From Reyranella sp. (GTDB lineage Bacteria; Pseudomonadota; Alphaproteobacteria; Reyranellales; Reyranellaceae), in the NCBI RefSeq assembly GCF_004296935.1, contig NZ_SCVH01000021.1, forward strand, positions 1-64,000: a stretch of DNA of 64,000 nucleotides, read 5' to 3'. Position numbers and translations under genes: made by a program. The notes under the pieces are model-generated. The model ran no database searches, was not told where the DNA came from, and saw only the letters and a program-made list of their open reading frames with translations. This document shows positions 24,144 to 33,675 of this stretch, piece by piece (position 1 is the first letter of the stretch; the number at the start of each line of letters is the position of its first letter).

Positions 24144-25805
24144 ATGAACATCTCGCGCTGGATGCCGGGGCTCGCCGCGCTCCGCGACTACAAGCCTGCC
24201 CATCTGCCGCACGACCTGGCGGCCGGGCTGACCTTGGGCGCCGTGATGGTGCCGGTGGGCCTGGCCTATGGCGAGCTGGCGGGGCTGCCGCTGGCCGGGC
24301 TCTACGGCAGCATGCTGCCGCTGCTCGCCTACGCGCTGTTCGGCAGCTCGCGCCAGCTCGTGGTCGGGCCCGACACGGCGATGGCGGCGATCGTGGCGGT
24401 CGCGGTGGCGCCGCTCGCCCTGGGCGATCCGACGCGGCTCGCATTGCTGGCGGCGGGGCTCGGCGTGATGGTGGGCGTGCTCTGCCTGCTGGCGGGCGTG
24501 CTGCGGCTGGGCTTCGTTGCCGACTTTCTCTCCAAGCCGGTGATCGTGGGTTTCATGCACGGGCTCGCGCTGGTGATCATCGGCGCGCAGCTGCCCAAGG
24601 TGCTGGGGATCAAGTCCCAGGGCGAGACGACCCTGGACCAGTTCGCCAGCATCGCGCAGCGCCTCAGCGACACCAATCTCACCGCACTCGCGATCGGAGG
24701 ATCGAGCTTCGCCGTCATCCTGCTCTGCCGCCGCTTCGTGCCGCGCGTGCCGGGCGCGGTGCTGGCGCTGGTGGGCTCGATCCTGGCCGTGATGTGGTTC
24801 GGGTTGGACAGGCAGGGCCTCGCGGTGGTCGGCCGCATTCCGCCCGGCCTGCCCGCGCTCTCGCCGCCGCTGCTGACGCTCGCCGACTTCGAGGATCTGC
24901 TGCCGGTGGCGCTGGTGGCGGCGCTGCTCTCCTTCTCCGACACCATGATCACGGCGCGCGGCTTCGCGGCGCGCAACCGCTATCGCATCGACGGCAACCA
25001 GGAACTTTTAGGCATCGGCATGGCCAACCTCGTCTCGGGGCTGAGCCAGGGCCTGCCGATCAGCGCCAGCGACACCCGCACCGCGGTCGCCGAGGCGGCA
25101 GGCGGGCGGACGCAGGTCGCCTGCGTGATCGCGGCCGCCGTCGTGGCCGGCGTCACGCTGTGGCTGGCGGGGCTCCTCTACTGGCTGCCGCAGGCGGCGC
25201 TGGGCGGAATCCTGATCGCCTCGGCCTGGGGTCTCTGCGACTTCGGCGACTTCGCGCGCCTGTGGCGCTTCCGCGGCATCAGCCTGGCCGGCGCGTTGGT
25301 GACGCTGCTGGGCGTGGTGGCGCTGGGGGTGATGGAAGGCATTCTGATCGGCGTCGTCTTCGCCCTGGTGCTGCTGCTCAGGGCGCTGGCATTTCCCGTC
25401 GACGCCGTGCTCGGCCGCACGCCCGACGGCGGCTGGCACGACACCGCGCACCGCAGCGATGCGACACCGGTGCCGGGTCTGCTGGTCTATCGCTTTTCGG
25501 CGCCATTGTTCTTTGCCAACTGCAACCAGTTCCGCGACCGTATCGAGGCGCTGGTCGCGGCCTCACCGGAGCCGGTGCGGGGCGTGGTGCTGGATGGCGG
25601 CGCCATCGTCGACGTCGACCTGATGGGCTGCGAGACCCTGTCCGAAGTCTACGACGAGCTGGCGGCGCGCGGCATCGGCTTCGCCATCGGCAACCTGCGC
25701 GACCGAGTCCGGCATGACATCGCCCGCGGCCTCGCGCTGGCGCACGGCGGCGGCATCACCTTCCCCAGCGTGGCCGAGGCGGCTGAGGCGACAAGGGAGC
25801 GCTAG
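24144..25805 (+). CDS. SulP-family anion transporter with STAS domain
   Basis: The 553-residue product has about 11-12 membrane segments, with the SulP opening DLAAGLTLGAVMVPVGLAYG and the GSSRQLVVGPDTAMAA element; the carboxy-terminal STAS domain begins after about residue 435 (GLLVYRFSAPLFFANCNQFR) and holds LDGGAIVDVDLMGCETL. SulP proteins move sulfate, bicarbonate or dicarboxylates by symport or exchange. The ATG at 24144 has GGGGGAG 10 bases upstream. It is convergent with boxB, 3 bases apart. Sulfate or a carboxylate is possible; the sulfite dehydrogenase at 10 kb is too far to argue linkage. Confidence 0.88.
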   Translation: MNISRWMPGLAALRDYKPAHLPHDLAAGLTLGAVMVPVGLAYGELAGLPLAGLYGSMLPLLAYALFGSSRQLVVGPDTAMAAIVAVAVAPLALGDPTRLALLAAGLGVMVGVLCLLAGVLRLGFVADFLSKPVIVGFMHGLALVIIGAQLPKVLGIKSQGETTLDQFASIAQRLSDTNLTALAIGGSSFAVILLCRRFVPRVPGAVLALVGSILAVMWFGLDRQGLAVVGRIPPGLPALSPPLLTLADFEDLLPVALVAALLSFSDTMITARGFAARNRYRIDGNQELLGIGMANLVSGLSQGLPISASDTRTAVAEAAGGRTQVACVIAAAVVAGVTLWLAGLLYWLPQAALGGILIASAWGLCDFGDFARLWRFRGISLAGALVTLLGVVALGVMEGILIGVVFALVLLLRALAFPVDAVLGRTPDGGWHDTAHRSDATPVPGLLVYRFSAPLFFANCNQFRDRIEALVAASPEPVRGVVLDGGAIVDVDLMGCETLSEVYDELAARGIGFAIGNLRDRVRHDIARGLALAHGGGITFPSVAEAAEATRER

Positions 25806-25808
25806 GGT

Positions 25809-27227
25809 TCAGTTGAACCTGACGTACTCGAAATCCGCCGCCTGGCCGTTGATGCCGCGCGCCGGCGGCGCGATCCAGTGGGCGAACTTGCCTGCTTGCG
25901 TGATCGCCGGGCCCATCAGCGAGGTGACGTAGGCGCGGTCCTCGTCGGTCGGCAGCCACTGGCCCTCGCTCGCCTTCCACTCGGCCTCGGAGAGAACCTT
26001 GCCGTCAGGTGAGATGCGCATGCCGGCAAAGGCGCCGATGCGGCGGTTGAAGGCGCGGTGCGGCAGCTTCATCTCGAAGTTGATGCCGGCGCGCTCGATC
26101 ACCTTGTTCCAGCGCAGCACGCCCCTGGCGCAATCTTCGATATAATCCTGGCGCAGCCGCTCGTTCAGCGCCTGCAGCGCCGGCACCGTCTTCTTCACGA
26201 TATGGCCGTTCTCGGTCGTGTCGATCTCGTAGGTGGCGTTGGTCAGCAGGTGATCGTCGTCGATGCGTGTCTCGAGGAAGCGTCCCTTCACGCCCATCGT
26301 GTAGTAGTTGGCGGCGTTGGTCGACGCTTCCTGGCCGAACAGGTCCAAGGACACCGAAAAGTGGAAGTTCAGGTACTTCTGGATGGTCGCGAGATCGATC
26401 GCGCCCAAGCTGCGGACGTCATCCGTCTTGTGCTCCTTCATCAGCTCGCAGGTGCGCTGGAGGATACGGCCGATGCCGGTCTCGCCCACGAACATATGGT
26501 GCGCCTCTTCCGTGAGCATGAATCGGCAGGACCGCGCCAGGGGGTCGAAGCCCGATTCGGCCAGTGACGCCAACTGGTACTTGCCGTCGCGGTCGGTGAA
26601 GTAGGTAAACATGAAGAAGGAGAGCCAGTCCGGCGTCGCCTCATTGAAGGCGCCCAGGATGCGCGGCTTGTCGGGATCGCCCGAGTGCCGCACCAGCATC
26701 TCCTCGGCCTCCTCGCGGCCGTCACGGCCGAAGTAGGCGTGCAACAGATAGACCATGGCCCAGAGGTGGCGGCCTTCCTCGACATTGATCTGGAAGAGGT
26801 TGCGCAGGTCGTAGAGCGATGGCGCGGTCTTGCCGAGCAGGCGCTGCTGCTCGACCGAGGCGGGCTCGGTGTCGCCCTGCGTGACGATCAGGCGGCGCAA
26901 GGTCGAGCGCAGCTCGCCCGGCACGTCCTGCCACACCGGCTTGCCCTTGTTGTCGCCGTAGGCGATCTGCCGCTCGGCGTCGCGGTCGGCGAGGAAAATG
27001 CCCCAGCGGTACTCTGGCATCTTCACGTAGCCGAAGTTCGCCCAGCCGTTGGCATCGGTCGAAATGGCCGTGCGCAGATAGACCTCGTAGGCCGAGGTGC
27101 CGTCGGGGCCCATGTCCTTCCACCAGTCGAGGAAGCGCGGCTGCCAGTTCTCCAGCGCGCGCTGCAGCCGGCGGTCGCTCGAGAGGTCGACGTTGTTGGG
27201 AATGAGCTGGCTGTAGTCGATGGCCAT
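25809..27227 (-). CDS. boxB: Benzoyl-CoA 2,3-epoxidase, oxygenase subunit BoxB
   Basis: BoxB is the di-iron oxygenase of aerobic benzoyl-CoA degradation; it makes 2,3-epoxybenzoyl-CoA using O2 and electrons from BoxA. The 472 residues equal the family length. Recognisable parts are the opening IDYSQLIPNNVDLSSDRRLQ, FLDWWKDMGPDG, and the iron-binding helices INVEEGRHLWAMVYLL (E150/E151, H154) and MLTEEAHHMFVGETG (about 240). boxC lies immediately upstream with a 9-base gap. BoxA is not in the neighbourhood, so the reductase must be encoded elsewhere. Confidence 0.95.
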   Translation of the reverse strand: MAIDYSQLIPNNVDLSSDRRLQRALENWQPRFLDWWKDMGPDGTSAYEVYLRTAISTDANGWANFGYVKMPEYRWGIFLADRDAERQIAYGDNKGKPVWQDVPGELRSTLRRLIVTQGDTEPASVEQQRLLGKTAPSLYDLRNLFQINVEEGRHLWAMVYLLHAYFGRDGREEAEEMLVRHSGDPDKPRILGAFNEATPDWLSFFMFTYFTDRDGKYQLASLAESGFDPLARSCRFMLTEEAHHMFVGETGIGRILQRTCELMKEHKTDDVRSLGAIDLATIQKYLNFHFSVSLDLFGQEASTNAANYYTMGVKGRFLETRIDDDHLLTNATYEIDTTENGHIVKKTVPALQALNERLRQDYIEDCARGVLRWNKVIERAGINFEMKLPHRAFNRRIGAFAGMRISPDGKVLSEAEWKASEGQWLPTDEDRAYVTSLMGPAITQAGKFAHWIAPPARGINGQAADFEYVRFN

Positions 27228-27236
27228 GATTGCCTC

Positions 27237-28892
<1,656 letters not shown>

Positions 28893-28905
28893 GGCGTTTC
28901 CCATT

Positions 28906-28931
28906 TAGGTAATTCGGTACTGAAATACCTA
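28906..28931. promoter_or_regulatory. 26-bp imperfect palindrome upstream of boxC (candidate operator)
   Basis: TAGGTAATTCGGT and its partner ACTGAAATACCTA are complementary at 11 of 13 positions, centred between 28918 and 28919. It begins 13 bases upstream of the preferred boxC start, in the 77-base divergent gap to the GNAT gene. Position and symmetry fit a dimeric repressor. It does not contain the TGCA half-sites of the BoxR/BzdR type. Confidence 0.65.
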
Positions 28932-28969
28932 TTTACTTTCCCTGCCGCAAGTTCATTCTGTCAGCTTCC

Positions 28970-29389
28970 ATGGTCGCTGTACGCCCTGCCCAAGCCTCTG
29001 ATCTGCCGGCGATTTCGGCATTGGACGCCCGCCTGACCGGCACCTGCAAGCCGGAGTACTGGCGGGAACGGTTGGCGCCGGGCCTGCATTTCCTGGTCGC
29101 CGAGACCGGCAAGGGTGCCTTCGCGGGCTTCATCGCGGGCGAGGTCCGGGCCTGGGAATTCGGCCAACCGCCGGCCGGCTGGGTGTTCGCCATCCAGATC
29201 GATCCCAAGCTCCGCCTGAAGGGCGCCGGCAGCGCGCTGTTCGAGGCGCTGGTGGCGCGCTTCAAGGCAGAAGGCGTGACGCGCGTGCGCACGCTGGTCG
29301 ACCGCAAGGACCACCTGATCCTCTCTTTCTTCCGAGCCCAGGGCATGGTCGCGGGGCCGTCGCTCCAACTCGATAAGGAGCTTCCATGA
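28970..29389 (+). CDS. GNAT-family N-acetyltransferase
   Basis: A 139-residue single GNAT domain: VRPAQASDLPAISALDARLT at the start, WVFAIQIDPKLRLKGAGSAL with the acetyl-CoA loop (RLKGAGSAL, a form of RxxGxG/A), and a closing FFRAQGM. It would acetylate an amine of unknown identity. It is divergent from boxC and is followed at once by an Rrf2 regulator, the stop codon lying in a short tandem repeat. Its association with boxBC may be regulatory or accidental. Confidence 0.82.
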   Translation: MVAVRPAQASDLPAISALDARLTGTCKPEYWRERLAPGLHFLVAETGKGAFAGFIAGEVRAWEFGQPPAGWVFAIQIDPKLRLKGAGSALFEALVARFKAEGVTRVRTLVDRKDHLILSFFRAQGMVAGPSLQLDKELP

Positions 29390-29419
29390 GGGAACTTCCA
29401 TGAGGGAACTGCCGTGAAG
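29378..29419 (+). repeat. Three 14-bp tandem repeats spanning GNAT stop and Rrf2 start
   Basis: GAGCTTCCATGAGG (29378-29391), GAACTTCCATGAGG (29392-29405) and GAACTGCCGTGAAG (29406-29419) are consecutive. The first copy contains the GNAT stop, the third holds the GTG start of the Rrf2 gene, and each copy contains an ATGAGG or GTGAAG element. The unit is not a multiple of three, so copy-number change would shift the spacing and frame between the genes. Confidence 0.8.
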
Positions 29420-29806
29420 CTGCAGACGGCGACGCGGCTCGGCCTCTACGCGACGCTCGAACTGGCACGCGATCCGGCACAGACCCTGTCGTCCGCCGAT
29501 CTTGCCGACCGGTTCGGCGTGTCGACGCATCATCTCGCCAAGGTCCTGCGCACGCTGTCGACCGCGGGCCTGGTGCAGGCCGAACGCGGCGCGTCGGGCG
29601 GCTACCGCTTCACCGGCAACCGCCGCCGCATCACCTTGATGGACGTCGTGGCCCTGTTCGAGCCTGTGCCGGGCAACCGCGCAAAGGAGCCGGGCGAGGA
29701 CACTGAAATCGGCGGCGCGCTCCAGCGGGTCCTGACGGAGATCGACGAGATCGCCGAGGCGACATTGCGTTCGGTGAGCCTGGAGACGATGCTCACAAAA
29801 GGGTGA
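29414..29806 (+). CDS. Rrf2-family transcriptional regulator without cluster cysteines
   Basis: The 130-residue product has the Rrf2 winged helix: LQTATRLGLYATLELARDP, then SSADLADRFGVSTHHLAKVL as recognition region and ERGASGGYRFTGNRRRITL as wing. Rrf2 proteins such as IscR and NsrR use three cysteines for an Fe-S cluster; this one has no cysteine at all, so it should sense another signal or none. It begins with GTG at 29414. Given its place 25 bases after the GNAT gene and about 500 bases from the boxC palindrome, it is a candidate regulator of the box genes. Confidence 0.83.
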   Translation: MKLQTATRLGLYATLELARDPAQTLSSADLADRFGVSTHHLAKVLRTLSTAGLVQAERGASGGYRFTGNRRRITLMDVVALFEPVPGNRAKEPGEDTEIGGALQRVLTEIDEIAEATLRSVSLETMLTKG

Positions 29807-29812
29807 ACGGCC

Positions 29813-30238
29813 ATGATCTCAAAGTTTGCAACGGTCGCAGTCATCGCGCTTTTGCATTTCCTGTCGGCGCCGGCCTTCTCTCAGGGCGGCATCGAGATCT
29901 ACGACATGTTCTCGCCAGGCGAACGTAAGAAGATCGAGCCCAACTGGAAAGCCATAGACGCGCGGCCGTTGGGGACGCGTGAAAATCCAGTGCGCGCATT
30001 TCAGCCGGAAGGGGAGCACGCCTATCTGCGACGCTTGATTTGTCCGGGCGGGTCGCGGCCGACGTTCAAACGTATCGGCAGCTTTGGGCCAGGGCCTTAC
30101 ACTTCCATTCTCGATGGTTATGAAGTCAAATGCGGTGACGTCGTGCATAACGTCGTGATCGACATGTATCATCCGGGGTATGTGGAATGCCGCCCAGTTC
30201 CCGGCTTTTCCATTCTGGGTTCCTGTCCCGGCGCTTAG
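29813..30238 (+). CDS. Hypothetical secreted protein
   Basis: Not recognised. The 141 residues begin with a signal peptide (ISKFATVAVIALLHFLSAPA, cut probably after AFS) and hold four cysteines in the mature part, in LICPGG, VKCGD, VECRP and GSCPGA, likely forming two disulfides in the periplasm. It starts 6 bases after the Rrf2 stop, without a strong ribosome site. The next gene also encodes a small secreted protein. Confidence 0.6.
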   Translation: MISKFATVAVIALLHFLSAPAFSQGGIEIYDMFSPGERKKIEPNWKAIDARPLGTRENPVRAFQPEGEHAYLRRLICPGGSRPTFKRIGSFGPGPYTSILDGYEVKCGDVVHNVVIDMYHPGYVECRPVPGFSILGSCPGA

Positions 30239-30249
30239 TGCACGATCGC

Positions 30250-30927
30250 ATGATCGCGCGCGTGGCTTGTCTTGCCGCTCTGCTGTTTCCCGCAGTCGCG
30301 CTTGCGCAGGCGGCCGGCGAGGAGGCGAAGGCCTGCGTGCCAAACGGCGCGCCGCCAACCGCGGAATATGAGCGCGACAACCAGACAAAGGAGTGGCCGC
30401 AGGAAGCCAAACGCTTCAGTGGCGACGTGCCCAGCGTGGCACGGCAGGGTGACCGGCTTCGCCTGGCAGTCGATGGCGGCAAGTCGGTCGAATTGCAGGA
30501 CTGTCCCTACGGCGACACTGCCTATCAGTATCTCTACGAAAGGTTCGACGATCCCGGCCGCTTCTACGTGGTCCGCACCCCGGCTTATGAAGACTTCTCC
30601 TATACGCTGGTGATGAAGCGAACGGGCCGGCTGTTCACGGTCTATGGTGCACCGGTGTGGGCTTCGGACAAGTCGAAGTTCCTCACTGTCGCCTGCTCGC
30701 TCTTGCCGGAACGGGGCACTCTCTCCATTCACAAGCCCTCGGATGACGGTCTCGTCGCCGAAGCGGAAATCGCATTGCCCTGCGCAATGGAAAGCTGTTC
30801 GGCACGCTGGGATTTCCAGTCGTGGATCTCGATTGCCTGCACGCCGCGCGACGAACCGGCCAAGAAGGGCACCGAGTTCGTCGTGATTCGCGGCAACGAC
30901 GGCAAGTGGAACAGGTTCGGCCGCTAG
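30250..30927 (+). CDS. Hypothetical secreted protein
   Basis: Not recognised. The ATG at 30250 gives a 225-residue protein with a clear signal peptide (MIARVACLAALLFPAVALAQ); the frame opening at 30187 would put 21 extra residues before it and overlap the previous gene. The mature part has several cysteines (KACVPNG, LQDCPYG, VACSLL, PCAMESCSARW, IACTP) and alternating beta-like stretches, suggesting a disulfide-stabilised periplasmic domain. It is convergent with the acyl-CoA dehydrogenase, overlapping it by 4 bases. Confidence 0.6.
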   Translation: MIARVACLAALLFPAVALAQAAGEEAKACVPNGAPPTAEYERDNQTKEWPQEAKRFSGDVPSVARQGDRLRLAVDGGKSVELQDCPYGDTAYQYLYERFDDPGRFYVVRTPAYEDFSYTLVMKRTGRLFTVYGAPVWASDKSKFLTVACSLLPERGTLSIHKPSDDGLVAEAEIALPCAMESCSARWDFQSWISIACTPRDEPAKKGTEFVVIRGNDGKWNRFGR

Positions 30928-32117
30928 GCCTGACTCCAGCCGTCGCGCGTCTGCGGCAGCTTCTTCTTGAGTAGCGCCCCCGCCACGACGTTACGCAGCA
31001 CTTCCGCCGTGCCGCCGCCGATGGTGAACATGCGCACGTCGCGCGCCATGCGCTCCAGCGGCAGTTCGCGGCTATAGCCGCGCGCGCCGAAGAATTGTAG
31101 CGCCTCGTTCACGATCTGGATGGCGCTCTCCGAAGTGAAGACCTTGGCTTGCGCGGCCATCAGCATGTCGGGAAAGCCGCCTTCGCCGCTCCGCGCGGCG
31201 TTGTAGACCAATGCCCGCGCCGCCGAGAGTTTTATCGACATGTCAGCGAGCTTCCACTGCAGGCCCTGGAACTCGTTGATCGGCCGGCCGAACTGGTGGC
31301 GCTTTTCCGACCAGTCGAGCGCGAGCTGATAGGCGCCCTCGGCGATGCCGAGCGCCACGGTGGCGGCACCGACGCGCTGGCTGTTGTAGGCGGTCATCAG
31401 GTCGGCGAAGCCCTTCTTGAGGCCGCGCGGCGGGATCACCAGGGCCGAGGGCGGCACGTCCATATCCTCGAAGTCGATCACCGCCTCGGGAATGCCGCGC
31501 AGCCCCATGGTCGGCTCGCGCTTGGTGATCTTCAGCCCCTTGGTCTCATCGCGGATGGCAAGGAAGCCGCCGATGCCCTCGAACTGGCCCTTCTCGTCGT
31601 AGACCTTGGCGAAGATCAGGTGCAGCCGCGAGACGCCGCCGCCGGTGATCCAGTGCTTGCGCCCGTTGATCAGGTAGCGGTTGCCCTTCTTGTCGGCGCG
31701 CGTGGTCATGCCGTTGGCATCGGAGCCGGCATCGGGCTCGGTGATGCAGATGGCGGGCTTGTCGCCGGCCAGCACCATGTCGGCGCACATCTTCTTCTGT
31801 TCTTCAGAGCCATAGGCCATCACCGCGCTGATGGCGCCCATGTTGGTCTCGACGGCGATGCGGCCGGTGACGGCGCAGGCCGCCGACAGCGCCTCGATCG
31901 CCAGCACCGCGTCGAGCCAGCCCTTGCCCTGGCCGCCGTACTGCGTGGGGATCGTCATGCCGATCAGCTTGGCATCCTTCAGCAGCTCGACATTGTCCCA
32001 GGGATACTGCTCGGTGCGGTCGACCTCGGCCGCTCGTTTTGCGACGGGCCCTGAAGCCAGTTCGCGGGCGCGAGCCTGCAGCTTCACCTGATCGGACGAC
32101 AATCCGGACGCGTTCAT
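30924..32117 (-). CDS. Acyl-CoA dehydrogenase
   Basis: This 397-residue flavoprotein has the family landmarks: TIPTQYGGQGKGWLDAVLAI in the amino-terminal helical domain, ICITEPDAGSDANGMTTRA for FAD/substrate contact, and FFGARGYSRELPLERMARDV with the catalytic Glu region near the end. It introduces an alpha-beta double bond into an acyl-CoA, reducing FAD. The ATG at 32117 is chosen because it overlaps the cyclase stop as ATGA and the preceding frame is antisense to nothing but shadow. Substrate chain cannot be inferred. Confidence 0.9.
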   Translation of the reverse strand: MNASGLSSDQVKLQARARELASGPVAKRAAEVDRTEQYPWDNVELLKDAKLIGMTIPTQYGGQGKGWLDAVLAIEALSAACAVTGRIAVETNMGAISAVMAYGSEEQKKMCADMVLAGDKPAICITEPDAGSDANGMTTRADKKGNRYLINGRKHWITGGGVSRLHLIFAKVYDEKGQFEGIGGFLAIRDETKGLKITKREPTMGLRGIPEAVIDFEDMDVPPSALVIPPRGLKKGFADLMTAYNSQRVGAATVALGIAEGAYQLALDWSEKRHQFGRPINEFQGLQWKLADMSIKLSAARALVYNAARSGEGGFPDMLMAAQAKVFTSESAIQIVNEALQFFGARGYSRELPLERMARDVRMFTIGGGTAEVLRNVVAGALLKKKLPQTRDGWSQA

Positions 32118-33625
32118 GAAGGCTTTCCCTGGCTGTTGGGGTCGATGCTGAAGATGGCAACCACATCGCTGCGGCCGCGTACGGTCACGCTGCCAAGTGC
32201 TGCAAACGCGAACTCGCCATTGCATGCCGTGCAGGTGCTTTCCGAAACCAGAATGCGCGTGCCGTGTTGCTTGTTCAACTCTTCCAGCCGCGATGCGAGG
32301 TTCACCGTGTCGCCCAGCAAGGTGAAACTCATGCGCTGGCCGGCGCCGACCGAGCCGCCGATGACATGGCCGGTGCTGATGCCGATCCGGGTGGCGAAGG
32401 CCACGCCTTCGTCGCCGAAGGTGCGGGCGCCGACGGCACGCTGGATGTCGATGGCGGCGCGCACCGCGGCGACGCCGTGGTTCTCGCAGGCTAGCGGCAT
32501 GTTGAAGCTCGCGAACAGGCCATCGCCGATGAAGGTGTTGACCACGCCGCCATGCGCCCGGATCGGCTCCAGCACCGTCTCGAGATATTCATTGAGCGCC
32601 GTCACCAGCCGGTCGGGCGCCAGATACTCGGCGATGGTGGTGAAGCCCGCGATGTCGGTGAACAGGATCGTGGCCTCGCGTGTTTCGCCCGCCAGCACGC
32701 CCTGGCCCTCGCGATGCAGGATGGTCGAGGCGACGCTCTCGTCGACGTAGCGGCCGAAGGTCTCGCGGATGCGCTCGCGCTCGCGCAAGCCCTCGACCAT
32801 GTTGTTGAACTGGCCGGTGAGTTCGCCGACGTCGTCGTTGGAAGTGACGGGCACGCGCAGGCTGAGGTCGCCGTCGGCCACCTTCGTCATCGCGCTCGAG
32901 AGCGCGTGGAGAGGGCGCAGCAGCGAACGGCTGATGAAGTAAGCCATGATGGCCACACCCATCGCGGCCGAGGCGACGTCGATCAGGATCTCGACCTGCA
33001 GGCGCTCGGCTTCGTAGGAGAAGAGATCGGCCAGGATCGCCGCCAGCGGGCCGATCGAGATCACCAGCAGTGCCACCAGGAGTTTTATCGTGTAGCTGCC
33101 AAAGAACAGGGAGAGGTTGCGGCCATAGTGCCTGAAGATGAAGGTGCAGAGGTTGGCGAGGTAGTCGCTGACGACGAAGTAGGTGTAGGAAAAATAGAAG
33201 ATCGTGAGCACGCCCATCGTGGCCACGAAGTCGCCGATCGTGGGCTTGGGAATATCGGCTGACGAATCGGCCCAGAACGGCACCGAGAGCCGGAAGGCCC
33301 AGACGGTGAAGGTGAGGATCGCCGTGGTCTGCGCCGTCAGCAGTGGCAATTGCGTCAAGCGACGCTGGATGTCCTCGAACGGGATCTTGCCGTCGAGATA
33401 GCACCGGACCGGCTCGAAGAGATGACGGACGGTCAGCCAGTTGACACCCAGCAGCAGCAGCACGCCGATGCCGGCCGAACGCCAGGCATTGAGCCAGGTA
33501 TCCGTTGCCGCCATGAAGATCACGATGATGGCGAAGTCGAGGAAGAAGATCGACGTCGCCATCCAGAGGTAGCGACGACGGATCGAGGCGATCTCGGCCG
33601 ATGTGGCGGGGACGGGAACGTTCAT
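32114..33625 (-). CDS. Membrane class III adenylate/guanylate cyclase with HAMP domain
   Basis: The 503-residue protein has about six amino-terminal membrane segments (residues 20 to about 245), a HAMP linker (SRSLLRPLHALSSAMTKVAD to NNMVEGLRERERI) and a class III cyclase domain from about 310. Metal-binding Asp residues appear in ILFTDIAGFTTIAEY and FIGDGLFASF, and the transition-state Asn and Arg in LGDTVNLASRLEEL, so the enzyme looks active. It would make cAMP or cGMP in response to a membrane signal. The start is placed at 33625, directly after a hairpin and without a Shine-Dalgarno sequence; an upstream start is possible. It is translationally coupled to acyl-CoA dehydrogenase. Confidence 0.87.
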   Translation of the reverse strand: MNVPVPATSAEIASIRRRYLWMATSIFFLDFAIIVIFMAATDTWLNAWRSAGIGVLLLLGVNWLTVRHLFEPVRCYLDGKIPFEDIQRRLTQLPLLTAQTTAILTFTVWAFRLSVPFWADSSADIPKPTIGDFVATMGVLTIFYFSYTYFVVSDYLANLCTFIFRHYGRNLSLFFGSYTIKLLVALLVISIGPLAAILADLFSYEAERLQVEILIDVASAAMGVAIMAYFISRSLLRPLHALSSAMTKVADGDLSLRVPVTSNDDVGELTGQFNNMVEGLRERERIRETFGRYVDESVASTILHREGQGVLAGETREATILFTDIAGFTTIAEYLAPDRLVTALNEYLETVLEPIRAHGGVVNTFIGDGLFASFNMPLACENHGVAAVRAAIDIQRAVGARTFGDEGVAFATRIGISTGHVIGGSVGAGQRMSFTLLGDTVNLASRLEELNKQHGTRILVSESTCTACNGEFAFAALGSVTVRGRSDVVAIFSIDPNSQGKPS

Positions 33626-33626
33626 G

Positions 33627-33649
33627 CCCGCCGGTATATACCCGGCGGG
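33627..33649 (-). promoter_or_regulatory. 8-bp hairpin abutting the cyclase start codon
   Basis: CCCGCCGG (33627-33634) and CCGGCGGG (33642-33649) pair perfectly around TATATAC. The stem ends one base before the ATG at 33625 and occupies the place where a ribosome site should be. It could hold the start closed, or be a stop signal for the transglutaminase-like gene 27 bases upstream. Confidence 0.5.
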
Positions 33650-33675
33650 CCGGACGTTCGAAACGCCGAAGAACG

